Numbered from the stretch's first letter, positions 7,047 through 14,846 are shown. The stretch: DNA of 27,414 nt from JAGMCF01 sp964398885 (GCA_964398885.1 CAYNOU010000032.1:1-27414), one strand, 5' to 3'. Numbers and translations: made by a program. The notes: generated by a model from the letters alone, not told the origin.

Positions 7047-8657
7047 TTAGAAAGAAATGAAGGTAAAATTTAAAGAAAGATTATGATTCTGCACGGTCCA
7101 GGCTTTGGTTTCATCCTTGTTCAAACTAAGAGTATAATCAAGTGAGATGAAAGAAGAGATTCGGAAAGTAATTGTATTCTCTATTCTGTAGGTTTGTTTG
7201 CGGTCTTTCTCAAAAGGTTGTAATGTATAGATTTCGAAAATATAAGTGACATTGTTAGAAATTCTGAAATCACCTGAAACCGAGCCTTCAATGCCGTTAA
7301 GATAAACTGATTCAAGTTCATTAAATCTTTTAGAATCATTTTTGTCCTGTTCAAATACATCATTATTAAAGGTTTGAGAAAGTCCGAAACCAGTTTTGAT
7401 ATTCAAGTCGCTACGGTTTGTCTTTATTACAGAGAGATTTAATCCTAAACCCTCTTCCAATTTGATAGGGAAAAACATAGGAGAAATTTTCACTTTATCA
7501 GTATTTGTTAGTATATCTATATTTCCGTTGGTATAATATTTTTTAATTGTATCCTTTTCTGAAGCATAGTAGTAATTTGTTGGGAAAATGCTTGCATCTA
7601 TTCTAAATCTGCTATAAATACCGAATGATTTTACAAAATAATAAATATAAGTAGTTGGAATTTGTAAGTTATTTGAGTATATTCTGAAATCCTGGTTTTG
7701 CTCTTTACTAAAGCCGATATTCAGAATTTGTTTAGTGTTGAAATAGTGGGGAAATTTATCTAATTTGAGTTCATTTTCTAATTTTGAACCCAGGGTAATA
7801 TTAGTCGTGTTTTTATTTTTTTCGGTAGAATTGTCACTGCTCAGGAAGAAGTTACCGGTTATGGATGTATATTTTTTCCAGACTTTTTCTTTACCGAGTT
7901 CTGTCATTTCCGGGAGTATTCCCGCACCGATGAAATTTCGGGTTGTATTGTCAATAACAATGGTCATAATTGACAGTTCATAAGGCAACAATTGGATAGT
8001 TGAAAAGTTTATAAAGGTTTTGGGAGCTTCTTTATATTTTATAACTTTGTATAAGCCTGGTTTTAGACACCATGTCTCTTGTTCTTCTCCGGGTTCATCC
8101 TCATCAGCACTATACTTCATACCGATACTTTCTTTGTAATTATCTATTGCATATATTTCATAGGGTTCTCTCAGATAATCGCGGTTTTGGTCAATTATTT
8201 TTATGATCAATCCTGACCAGTTTACAGGCACGATAACGGTCTGCCCATTCTCAATCAGAACCTCTTCTTTGATCTGCTGAGTATTTGAAGTTGCAGAACC
8301 AATATACAAAGTGTATTTGCCCGGTTTTAGAAAAACACTTTTACCTACAGGGCAATTACTTTCTATCATTTTGCCATCCTGATAAATAGAGTATCCAGGT
8401 TCAAGCTTCGGTTTTGACATTGCTGGAACAAAGACTCTTCCCATGCCAATCTGATCATCTTCTCCCTCTTTTTCTAGTTGGATTTGAGGGTCATCTGCAT
8501 ACCATGTTGAATATGGATTAATAGGTTGTGCAGAAGTGTTTATAGGAAAAAGGCAAAGTGAAAGCAAAAACATGAGAAAGCCTATTATTAGTTTTGAATA
8601 CCCCCAAAAAGGGTTTGCAAAACTTACAAAAGAACTATGTGTCGTTTTTTTTAACAT
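7047..8657 (-). CDS. Secreted, probable outer-membrane beta-barrel protein in the MCE operon
   Basis: A 536-residue exported protein of no family I recognise. A signal peptide with a long n-region and the core LIIGFLMFLLSLCLFPI ends near TSAQ (41-44). Residues ~45-240 look like small beta domains: YSIYQDGKMIES...FLKPGKYTLYIGSA is a carbohydrate- or Ig-like sandwich pattern, repeated as ETWCLKPGLYKVIKY. Residues ~280-536 alternate polar and hydrophobic residues in strands (for example NDVFEQDKN loops between strands), and the chain ends NHNLSLNFTFISF with a terminal Phe, as in BAM-inserted barrels. The ATG at 8657 is chosen for GGGAGG five bases upstream; a TTG at 8669 is less likely. Its place between the PqiC-like lipoprotein and mlaE suggests an outer-membrane receiver for lipid transport, which is inference. 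Confidence 0.8.
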   Translation of the reverse strand: MLKKTTHSSFVSFANPFWGYSKLIIGFLMFLLSLCLFPINTSAQPINPYSTWYADDPQIQLEKEGEDDQIGMGRVFVPAMSKPKLEPGYSIYQDGKMIESNCPVGKSVFLKPGKYTLYIGSATSNTQQIKEEVLIENGQTVIVPVNWSGLIIKIIDQNRDYLREPYEIYAIDNYKESIGMKYSADEDEPGEEQETWCLKPGLYKVIKYKEAPKTFINFSTIQLLPYELSIMTIVIDNTTRNFIGAGILPEMTELGKEKVWKKYTSITGNFFLSSDNSTEKNKNTTNITLGSKLENELKLDKFPHYFNTKQILNIGFSKEQNQDFRIYSNNLQIPTTYIYYFVKSFGIYSRFRIDASIFPTNYYYASEKDTIKKYYTNGNIDILTNTDKVKISPMFFPIKLEEGLGLNLSVIKTNRSDLNIKTGFGLSQTFNNDVFEQDKNDSKRFNELESVYLNGIEGSVSGDFRISNNVTYIFEIYTLQPFEKDRKQTYRIENTITFRISSFISLDYTLSLNKDETKAWTVQNHNLSLNFTFISF

Positions 8658-8715
8658 CTTTCCTCCCAAATTTTTTTATGTGTAATGTTAGATTATTATT
8701 AGTTGTAATGTGCTA

Positions 8716-9333
8716 TCATAATTTTGTTTGTTCTTCGCTTTTAAAATAATTTACCATATCAAGAATAAAATTTGAAAATTCCTTATCTAAATTATCGCTT
8801 ATGGTTTTGGCAAAATAGTTCATTTTATTTGTATATAATGGTGTGTAACTTACAATTTCTTTGTTAAGCACAATTTGATTGGTAGAAACTTTAGTTAATG
8901 TCAGTGAAATATGAATATCAGCGCGGAGCAGTAAATCGTTTTGATATTTTTCTATGCTGTGTATTTGGCCACTGATGATGAAATCCGGACTATCATCTAT
9001 AAATCTTTCTTTACAGTTTTTTACAATATGAAGTTTGTTAATATGATTAACAAGTAAAAAGGTTATTGCTTCCTGTGGTCGTCGAGCCCATAAACTAAAT
9101 CTATCATAGTAGATCTGATGGGCAGATTGTCTGATAACAATTCGGGAATTATCATAAGTGCGGTCAATCTTAAATTCTTTAACCTGTAAATTATAGGGAA
9201 AAGGTTTTTCAAATTGGTTTTCTACATTTATTTGAGGATTGTAGTCAAGAATATAGTATCTTGCTATATACCGTTTCGTACAGCTAATTATCAAAATTAT
9301 CATTAAAAGAGTTATATATTTTTTAATATCCAT
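8716..9333 (-). CDS. PqiC-like ABC-transport auxiliary lipoprotein
   Basis: A 205-residue lipoprotein of the ABC_trans_aux (PqiC, formerly DUF330) family, which works with MCE transporters at the outer membrane. The signal KKYITLLMIILIISC gives a lipobox with Cys18. The mature N-terminus RYIARYYILDY matches the family's opening strand, and VKEFKIDRTYDNSRIVIRQSAHQIYYDRFSLWARRPQEAIT is the characteristic region (ligand-to-surface strand, Y-D-R-W pattern, then the helix). DFIISGQIHSIEKYQND matches the central beta hairpin. Its ATG is two bases after the MCE gene stop, and the GGAGGT ribosome site lies within the last codons of that gene. This is a conserved MCE-PqiC pairing, supporting a PqiABC- or Mla-like envelope pathway. 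Confidence 0.87.
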   Translation of the reverse strand: MDIKKYITLLMIILIISCTKRYIARYYILDYNPQINVENQFEKPFPYNLQVKEFKIDRTYDNSRIVIRQSAHQIYYDRFSLWARRPQEAITFLLVNHINKLHIVKNCKERFIDDSPDFIISGQIHSIEKYQNDLLLRADIHISLTLTKVSTNQIVLNKEIVSYTPLYTNKMNYFAKTISDNLDKEFSNFILDMVNYFKSEEQTKL

Positions 9334-9335
9334 AG

Positions 9336-10310
9336 TTATCTACCTCCAGGAATCTCTTCTGTCCCCCTGGTTTTTATAAGTAATGATGGTTCCTCTGAAA
9401 TAAGTCGTGAAAATTCGTTAAGATATTGCATTGTTTCTTTCAGCAAATCCATAGATTGAATAATATCTTCTCTACTTTCAATAAAGGTTAGGTCAATATG
9501 TGTAAAAGTTTTATTGATTGTTGCAACTGCGACATTAATATCATTGATAGTTTTCTTGATTTGAGCAAGTTTGATTTCATCAGAAACATCATTAAGGTTT
9601 GCAAGAAGATTTGACATTTCTTCTGAATTTATAAATTCTTTAATATCATTGATAGTCTTTTCTGCATTATCAGACAAAACTGATAATTCGTCTGAAAATT
9701 TGTTTATATTTGTAATGCTCTGTTTGATATTATCTCTATTTTCTTCAAGAATGTTGTTGATATTTGCAAGAGAATTTTTTGCATTTCTTATCAACTCTTG
9801 TAAGTCAGTTTTACTCTCTCCGCTGAATATATCAGCCAGATTATTAAGGACGAATTCCAACTTTTCGGCTATAATCTCAGCTTTCCCAGTAATTGCTTCC
9901 AATACAGACGCACCAGGTTTTATGTAAGAATTTGGCTTTAGTGTTTCGGATTCAGCAGTACCACCGACTAATTCTATCAACTTTAAACCTGTTATACCCA
10001 CTGTAGAAATAACAGCTTCAACATCTTCCTTGATAGGTGTTTTATGTTTTACGCTGACCTCAACTATTACAGTAGTTATATCTTTTGGGTCAATGATTAA
10101 ATTTTCCACGCGTCCAATTCGTATGCCATGAAACTGCACAGCCCCACCGATGTTGAGTCCGGCAACAGAAACATCCTTGTATCTGATAAAATATATATCC
10201 TTTTTATTGAACAGAATATTCCCTAGCAGCAAACTTAGTAAAGCCACAAGTAAAACTATTCCAACACAAATAAAAATACCTAATCTTAATTTTTGAGATT
10301 TTGAAACCAT
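9336..10310 (-). CDS. mlaD: MCE-domain (MlaD-type) periplasmic lipid-transport protein
   Basis: The periplasmic, membrane-anchored MCE protein that forms a lipid-conducting ring on the MlaE/MlaF complex. An N-terminal transmembrane anchor (residues ~9-32) is followed by one MCE domain (~37-118) with YKDVSVAGLNIGGAVQFHGI and ISTVGITGLKLIEL, both family hallmarks. Residues ~145-315 are predicted to be long helices rich in Asn, Ile, Leu and Glu, with heptad-like spacing, as in MCE proteins with a C-terminal helical extension. At 324 residues it is longer than E. coli MlaD (183) and nearer the Mce4/TGD2-like lengths. GGAG lies eight bases before the start. It is the first gene of the lipid transport operon, with a candidate promoter just upstream. 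Confidence 0.93.
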   Translation of the reverse strand: MVSKSQKLRLGIFICVGIVLLVALLSLLLGNILFNKKDIYFIRYKDVSVAGLNIGGAVQFHGIRIGRVENLIIDPKDITTVIVEVSVKHKTPIKEDVEAVISTVGITGLKLIELVGGTAESETLKPNSYIKPGASVLEAITGKAEIIAEKLEFVLNNLADIFSGESKTDLQELIRNAKNSLANINNILEENRDNIKQSITNINKFSDELSVLSDNAEKTINDIKEFINSEEMSNLLANLNDVSDEIKLAQIKKTINDINVAVATINKTFTHIDLTFIESREDIIQSMDLLKETMQYLNEFSRLISEEPSLLIKTRGTEEIPGGR

Positions 10311-10326
10311 TTATTTCTCCAGAATT

Positions 10327-10355
10327 ATTTGAAAATTATGTTGTATTTTTGTCAA
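10327..10355 (-). promoter_or_regulatory. Candidate promoter of the MCE operon
   Basis: On the minus strand, a perfect TTGACA (10355-10350) is followed 17 bases on by TCAAAT (10332-10327), a weak -10, with the MCE start 17 bases further. The -35 is good and the -10 poor, so the call is tentative. Confidence 0.35.
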
Positions 10356-10408
10356 TTTTATCATTTTTTTAAAAATAATATTTTCTACATTTTAGTTAAT
10401 TAATTTAT

Positions 10409-10573
10409 GTCCATAAAGTCGGGTTTTTCGACTCGTAAGTTTACCCCGTAGGGAAGAATGACCGTATCGGGGGAACGACGAGTAGAGACAAAGTGCGTAT
10501 TCAAGCTACCTTCGAGTCGTCGTCGCAAGCTCCTTATCCCGATAAAAAGTCGGGAAAACAGCACTTTACGGAC
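10409..10573. repeat. Nested palindromic element between the MCE operon and alr
   Basis: A 165-bp stretch bounded by the inverted ends GTCCATAAAGT (10409-10419) and ACTTTACGGAC (10563-10573), differing at one base. Inside are smaller inverted repeats: GTCGGGTTTTTCGAC, CGACTCGT...ACGAGT, TTCGAGTCGTCG and CCCGATAAAAAGTCGGG. G+C is much higher than its surroundings. It fills the gap between the start of the MCE gene and the 3' end of alr; no gene is seen in it. Confidence 0.75.
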
Positions 10574-10593
10574 AGACACTGATTATTTAATAA

Positions 10594-12594
10594 TTACCAT
10601 ACAAAAGCCACACCACTGTTTGGAAAGAACCATTCATCTTCATAACTTTTTAAAGTAATTATCCCATTTTTTTTGAACTCTTTAGGATATTTTTCTTTAC
10701 CAGCAAATATTGAGATGGTCTCCACATCTTTAATTGGAGTCTCTGAAAAATCAAATGTAACAGAAATACCTTTGGTTAATTCTGCAAGATAGATTGTTAA
10801 TTGATGTTTCGTTTTTGGGTAATAAGTGGTAGTATCTATTGTGAATTTTACATCCTTTCCAATAAGAGTTTTAAGTTTAGGATGCGAGCATTCAATCTCA
10901 AGGTTAGCAAGTTCAGAAGGATATAAATTATGATTGTTTCTTTTGATTTTATATTTTAAAATAATATCATCTACAAGGATTTTATCAATATGAAATGAAT
11001 TAATCAGGTCTATCTTGCTATCCAAAAGCCAGCGATATTCAACATCTTCAGATAGAAAATATTGCTCAAGGTCTGCTATATTGTTTGCGCAGACTATTTT
11101 GAATTTTTCATCAACTAATTTTTTGTGATAACTTAATTTGGTTTTTGTGAGATAAAATTGCTTTGCAAGTTTCACCTTCGTCCGCGAAAGTGGGGCTTCA
11201 GTAGGCAAGTCTGTCCCCAATTTAATTGGGGATTTGATTTCTAAGAATTTCACGGAATGAACAAAGTTTGTTTTCCAGTTCACTTCTCTATCTGCAGTTG
11301 AGAACAGATTTTTAAGCAATTCCTGATAAATTATACTTCCAATCTCATTGCTATTCAACCGTTGATTTAATGAGGTTTGGATTATTTTTTCTAATTTTGT
11401 ATTAGAAAAATCTTTCGCTATAAAAGTTCTACGAGAGATTGGCTCAATTGTTGTGCCTTTATTCTCTTTTATAAAAATTCTTTGAGCTCGCCTTCCAAGA
11501 TTGCATACAGTTTCATAACTTAATCCGTTATACAATTCAGCTAATTCCTCGGCTGAAATTGTTAAATTTCCATTATTACCAAGCAGAGTTACTTCATCTC
11601 CGACTTCTACATTTTTTACATTTGAGATATCAACTACTATCATATCCATAGTTACTCTGCCAAGAACTGGACATATTTTTCCATTTATGATAACCTTTCC
11701 CAGATTTGAAAGAAGAAAATTATATCCATCTCCATACCCAATCGGCAGAATTGCTGTGCGTGTTGGTCTCTGTGTTACATAAGTTTTGTTGTAACTAATC
11801 CCAAAATCAGCAGGGAATTCTTTGATTAGACTTATTTTTGATTTGAAGGTCATTACAGGCAGGAGTTGTATTTTGGAATGAAGTGTTTCATCTGTATAGA
11901 TTCCGTAAGATAACAGACCCACTCGCACCATATTATATTGAAAATCAGGGAAATTGACTAAACCAGCACTATTTTCTAAATGAATGATTTTCGGATTGAT
12001 GTCTGCAGATTTAAGTTGTGACAAAACAGAATCAAATCTCTGAACCTGGATAGTAGAGAATTCATTTTCTTTATTTTCACTCATTGAAAAATGCGAGAAC
12101 ACACCTTCAATCTGAATATTTTTCAACTTTTTTAATTCAGATACAACTTCTTTTACTTGATTCCATAGAAATCCTGCTCTGCCCATCCCTGTATCAAAGT
12201 TTATATGGATTTTGACAGTTTTTTTAATTTGAGAGGCAAACCTGTTCAAGTCCTTAGCAAACTCAATACTTGAAATAGATGGAGTTAAGTCATAATCTAT
12301 TATATTTTCAATTTCATCAGGGAATGAGGGACTCAGTATTAATATTCTACTATTTATCTGCTCAAGTCTGAGAAGAACACCTTCATCTGAGTTTGCTACA
12401 CCTAACCATTTTAGTCCCAATTTTTCTGATTCACGAGCAATTTCAACTGAACCGTGTCCGTAAGCATCTGCTTTAACAATCTGCATTAGCTCAACATCAG
12501 GTTTTAGGAATTTTTTGAGTTGGGTAATGTTATATCTGAAATTATCCAGGTTAATAACTGTCCAGCTGCGGAATTGTTGATTTATCGTTTTCAT
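10594..12594 (-). CDS. alr: Alanine racemase with a long C-terminal extension of unknown function
   Basis: Residues 1-~378 are a complete fold-type III PLP alanine racemase, making D-alanine for peptidoglycan: PLP lysine K41 in VKADAYGHG, HINFDTGMGRAG (130-141), catalytic Tyr268 in GISYNKTY, substrate-side GYGDGY (286-291), VTMDM (314-318) and the ending ETVCNLGRRAQRIF. The family normally ends here at 360-390 residues. This protein continues for ~285 residues with no motif I recognise, soluble and mixed alpha/beta, ending DEWFFPNSGVAFVW. Residues ~453-475 (KSPIKLGTDLPTEAPLSRT) are encoded by a palindromic repeat inserted in frame. No ribosome site is visible before the ATG at 12594. The extension may be a separate domain or a fused downstream gene; its role in alanine or cell-wall metabolism is unknown. 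Confidence 0.93.
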   Translation of the reverse strand: MKTINQQFRSWTVINLDNFRYNITQLKKFLKPDVELMQIVKADAYGHGSVEIARESEKLGLKWLGVANSDEGVLLRLEQINSRILILSPSFPDEIENIIDYDLTPSISSIEFAKDLNRFASQIKKTVKIHINFDTGMGRAGFLWNQVKEVVSELKKLKNIQIEGVFSHFSMSENKENEFSTIQVQRFDSVLSQLKSADINPKIIHLENSAGLVNFPDFQYNMVRVGLLSYGIYTDETLHSKIQLLPVMTFKSKISLIKEFPADFGISYNKTYVTQRPTRTAILPIGYGDGYNFLLSNLGKVIINGKICPVLGRVTMDMIVVDISNVKNVEVGDEVTLLGNNGNLTISAEELAELYNGLSYETVCNLGRRAQRIFIKENKGTTIEPISRRTFIAKDFSNTKLEKIIQTSLNQRLNSNEIGSIIYQELLKNLFSTADREVNWKTNFVHSVKFLEIKSPIKLGTDLPTEAPLSRTKVKLAKQFYLTKTKLSYHKKLVDEKFKIVCANNIADLEQYFLSEDVEYRWLLDSKIDLINSFHIDKILVDDIILKYKIKRNNHNLYPSELANLEIECSHPKLKTLIGKDVKFTIDTTTYYPKTKHQLTIYLAELTKGISVTFDFSETPIKDVETISIFAGKEKYPKEFKKNGIITLKSYEDEWFFPNSGVAFVW
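11214..11232. repeat. Perfect palindrome within alr
   Basis: TCCCCAATTtAATTGGGGA, a 19-base perfect palindrome, is read in frame as part of SPIKLGT (residues ~455-461). A near-identical one (ATCCCCAATctaATTGGGGAT) stands alone at 12728-12748. An adjoining imperfect hairpin, CACCTTCGTCCGCGAAAGTG (11173-11192), belongs to the same insert. Together they account for a low-conservation-looking linker in the C-terminal extension. Confidence 0.75.
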
Positions 12595-12611
12595 CTGAAA
12601 ATCGCTTCTTT

Positions 12612-12661
12612 ACCACGAACTACACGAACCAATCGGTCTCGGCACCCAGACGGACACGAAC
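12612..12661. repeat. Dispersed ACCACGAAC..CACGAAC repeat
   Basis: ACCACGAACTACACGAACC with a further CACGAAC at 12655. The same ACCACGAAC..CACGAAC arrangement occurs at 27367-27385 upstream of another gene. It lies just upstream of the alr start and reads as a dispersed, CACGAA-rich repeat, not a regulatory site I can name. Confidence 0.5.
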
Positions 12662-12727
12662 AATATTTTATTCATAAAATTTAACTATTTTAAATTATTA
12701 ATAATTTTTATCTTCCTTTATGTCGTG

Positions 12728-12748
12728 ATCCCCAATCTAATTGGGGAT
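12728..12748. repeat. Short perfect palindrome, stand-alone
   Basis: ATCCCCAATctaATTGGGGAT, nine-base arms around CTA, in the 450-base spacer between alr and the SPOR gene. It is nearly the same as the palindrome inside alr at 11214. Confidence 0.75.
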
Positions 12749-12790
12749 GATATATATGTTCCATATCTAATGCAACTTAAGTAGTATGCA

Positions 12791-12943
12791 AACGAAAAGA
12801 GCTTTTTCCGATAAAAGGAGACTTGACTTATCCCGATGTATCGGGATGAGTTAAGTTGACTTCTTTCAACGAGTCGACACTTAAGTCAAGTCCTGATGAA
12901 TCGGGACTTAACTCAAGTTTTCTTAATTTTTTAAGTTTTCGTT
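12791..12943. repeat. Nested palindromic element in the alr-SPOR spacer
   Basis: A 153-bp element with outer arms AACGAAAA (12791-12798) and TTTTCGTT (12936-12943). Inside are two hairpins built from ACTTGACT/ACTTAAGT-type arms: one carries ATCCCGATgtATCGGGAT (12830-12847) at its tip, the other GTCCTGATGAATCGGGAC (12890-12907). The remainder of the 12595-13047 spacer is AT-rich and shows no gene. Confidence 0.75.
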
Positions 12944-13047
12944 CAACCACTAAGTAGTTATTTGAATATACATAGCAAAACATTTCATTGGGTGAAGCTA
13001 TAAAATTCGTTTTTTTAGCTATTTCGTGTGTTTCGTGAGTATAAATC

Positions 13048-13491
13048 CTATTTTACCTTTTGAACCCAATACTCATGAATTGAAGGGAATTGGTTTTTTA
13101 ATTTTTCACCCAACTTAGTAGCTTCAGAATAAGTATACAAACCATCCAGTCTCAGACGATAAAAAGTTTCGCCATCTTTCTCAATTGTAGTGATTTTGGT
13201 ATTGTAACCATATTGAGCTAATTTGTTTTTCTCATTATTAATTCTTGAGTAGTCTTTAACTGCTACTACTTGTAATTCAAATATTTTTTCTTCAAGCTTG
13301 ACTTCTTCAGGAACTTGTTCAAGTTCTTTTTCTGGTGTAACTTTTGCTTTCTCTACAGTTGGCTCTTCTGCCTTTGTTGGTTCAGCAACTTCCTTTTCAG
13401 GTACTTTTTTCTTACCACAGGCTTGAAAAAGAGAAAAGGAGAATATCAAAGCAAAAATTAATAGGGTTATTGCTATAGTCCTTTTTTTCAT
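13048..13491 (-). CDS. SPOR-domain lipoprotein
   Basis: A 147-residue exported lipoprotein. The signal TIAITLLIFALIFSFSLFQAC gives a lipobox Cys25, followed by GKKK. Residues ~28-68 are a charged Glu/Lys/Pro/Val linker (PEKEVAEPTKAEEP...) that probably spans the periplasm. Residues ~70-147 form a SPOR domain (IFELQVVAVKDYSRINNEKNKL ... YRLRLDGLYTYSEATKLGEKL), which in characterised proteins binds denuded septal peptidoglycan, implying a role in division or cell-wall remodelling. GGAGG lies five bases before the ATG. It is a single gene transcribed away from the TrmB gene; a candidate promoter lies at 13518-13546. Confidence 0.88.
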   Translation of the reverse strand: MKKRTIAITLLIFALIFSFSLFQACGKKKVPEKEVAEPTKAEEPTVEKAKVTPEKELEQVPEEVKLEEKIFELQVVAVKDYSRINNEKNKLAQYGYNTKITTIEKDGETFYRLRLDGLYTYSEATKLGEKLKNQFPSIHEYWVQKVK

Positions 13492-13517
13492 GGCGCCCTC
13501 CGAAATTTATTTTAGTA

Positions 13518-13546
13518 AATAATCACGATTTATAAAATTGCGTCAA
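13518..13546 (-). promoter_or_regulatory. Candidate promoter of the SPOR lipoprotein gene
   Basis: On the minus strand TTGACG (13546-13541), a 17-base spacer and ATTATT (13523-13518), about 25 bases before the start codon. The -10 is imperfect. Confidence 0.35.
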
Positions 13547-13690
13547 GAAAATGATGTAGTTTTTATTTTAACTTTAAATATTTTTAAGATATTTTTAAAA
13601 AATAATCCTAATCAATTGGCTTCTACATTACCTTAAATAAAGCCATTAGAGACATCATAATTAATTTTTATTAAATTAATTTAAAAAAAT

Positions 13691-13720
13691 AAATTTTTTT
13701 CTTGACAAGAAAAAAAATTA
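13691..13720. promoter_or_regulatory. Inverted repeat over the -35 of the TrmB-type gene: candidate autoregulatory operator
   Basis: Centred on A13705, TTTTTTTCTTG / CAAGAAAAAAA is an inverted repeat that contains a perfect TTGACA (13702-13707). With an 18-base spacer the -10 would be TTTGAT (13726-13731), putting transcription start near 13738, downstream of the TTG/ATG codons at 13727 and 13730 and upstream of the chosen ATG at 13766. Because the repeat overlaps the -35, a protein bound here would block transcription. Binding by TrmB is inferred. Confidence 0.4.
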
Positions 13721-13765
13721 ATAGTTTTGATGACACCAAAGTTACAACAAAACTTAAGGAAAGTT

Positions 13766-14629
13766 ATGAATGTAAATGATTATATTAGTGACTTAATAAA
13801 GATAGGGCTTACAGAATCCGAAGCCAAGGTTTATTTTTATCTTTTAAAAAAGAAAAATTTCACAGCAACTGAAATTTCAAAATTAGCTCATGTATCCAGA
13901 CCAAAAGTCTATGAAGTACTGGCAAAATTAGTCCAAAGGGGCTTATGTACTGAAACATTTGGAAGAGTAAGAAAATATATCGCAGTAAATCCTAAGGTTG
14001 GTTTTGATAATTTGTTTAAGGAGTTTGAAGAGAAGAAAAAAATTGTTTCTAATCTTTCGGAAACTCTCCTTCAATTATACCATTCTGAAAAAGAAAACAC
14101 AGACCCTTTAGACTACATACAAGTATTAAGAGAAAAAAGCAGAATAGCTGAAAAATATAACTCTCTACAAAAAAAAGCAGAAGACCAAATTCTATGCTTT
14201 ACAAAAGCTCCCTATGTTGTTCCTGTTGGAAAAAATATTGAGGGATTAAATGCACTGAAAAGAGGTGTCACAACTAAGACAATTTATGAGGTTAAAGAGC
14301 CACTCCGAGAAAAGATTATGACAGGAATTAAGTCTTTTATTGAGGCAGGTGAAAAAGCTAAATTTTATCAAGATCTACCTATTAAAATGGCGGTTTTTGA
14401 TAACAAAGTTGTATTTTTAGCTTTAGTGGATAAGATACAATCTCAACAAGGTTTTACCACAATGATCGTCCAACATCCTGATATTGCTAAAGCCTTTATA
14501 AAGATGTTTAAAGATTATTGGCAAAAGGCGATGACTCTTGAAGAGTTTAAGATTAAATCCAAAGGATCTTCACCAGAGACGGATCCCGATTTCTATCAGG
14601 ATAACTTTGACGGAGAGAAAATACCATAA
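13766..14629 (+). CDS. TrmB-type transcriptional regulator
   Basis: A 287-residue regulator of the TrmB family, which are mainly sugar-responsive or general metabolic regulators and most common in archaea. The N-terminal winged helix is clear: LIKIGLTESEAKVYFYLLKK then TATEISKLAHVSRPKVYEVLAKLVQRG (recognition helix). A helix-rich coiled segment (KEFEEKKKIVSNLSETLLQLY) and a ~150-residue C-terminal domain follow; the latter resembles TrmB effector domains (DQILCFTKAP ... IKMAVFDNKVVFLALVDK) without the maltose-binding extension. I chose the ATG at 13766, with AAGGA five bases upstream; earlier TTG/ATG codons (13727, 13730) would lie upstream of the likely transcription start. It has its own terminator and lies 377 bases before the giant T9SS gene, whose leader holds palindromes it might bind. 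Confidence 0.88.
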   Translation: MNVNDYISDLIKIGLTESEAKVYFYLLKKKNFTATEISKLAHVSRPKVYEVLAKLVQRGLCTETFGRVRKYIAVNPKVGFDNLFKEFEEKKKIVSNLSETLLQLYHSEKENTDPLDYIQVLREKSRIAEKYNSLQKKAEDQILCFTKAPYVVPVGKNIEGLNALKRGVTTKTIYEVKEPLREKIMTGIKSFIEAGEKAKFYQDLPIKMAVFDNKVVFLALVDKIQSQQGFTTMIVQHPDIAKAFIKMFKDYWQKAMTLEEFKIKSKGSSPETDPDFYQDNFDGEKIP

Positions 14630-14630
14630 A

Positions 14631-14670
14631 AATGTGTATCTAATTTTGCTTTGAGATACACATTTTTTAT
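14631..14670 (+). terminator. Rho-independent terminator of the TrmB-type gene
   Basis: A perfect 11-bp stem AATGTGTATCT / AGATACACATT (14631-14641, 14654-14664), a 12-base loop and TTTTAT, starting one base after the stop codon. Confidence 0.9.
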
Positions 14671-14691
14671 TGAAAAAGATAAAGGAAAAGA

Positions 14692-14728
14692 GCTGTTAGC
14701 TTGAGACTTTGACCGGTTAACTAACAGC
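14692..14728. repeat. Inverted repeat in the leader of the giant secreted-protein gene
   Basis: GCTGTTAG (14692-14699) and CTAACAGC (14721-14728), a perfect 8-bp stem around a 21-base loop that contains GACCGGTTAA. It lies in the 335-base stretch between the TrmB terminator and the giant gene. No gene is seen there. Confidence 0.55.
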
Positions 14729-14784
14729 CCTATAGTGACATAATGAGAGATAAGTCAAGAGATGGCTTATAACTATATATGCCA

Positions 14785-14813
14785 TTGTCATTCTTGTAAA
14801 AACCTTTCATTAT
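14785..14813 (+). promoter_or_regulatory. Candidate promoter of the giant secreted-protein gene
   Basis: TTGTCA (14785-14790), a 17-base spacer and CATTAT (14808-14813). The pair is imperfect but is the best I see on this strand; the palindrome at 14818 would then cover the transcription start. Confidence 0.3.
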
Positions 14814-14817
14814 TTCA

Positions 14818-14846
14818 ACACTATATAATAAGGTATTATACAGTGT
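14818..14846. promoter_or_regulatory. 29-bp palindrome upstream of the giant gene: candidate operator
   Basis: ACACTATATAATA agg TATTATACAGTGT: 13-base arms with one mismatch around AGG. Size and symmetry fit a dimeric winged-helix regulator. The TrmB-type protein is encoded next door, but its inferred site at 13691 shares no obvious half-site, so the binder is unknown. Confidence 0.5.
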
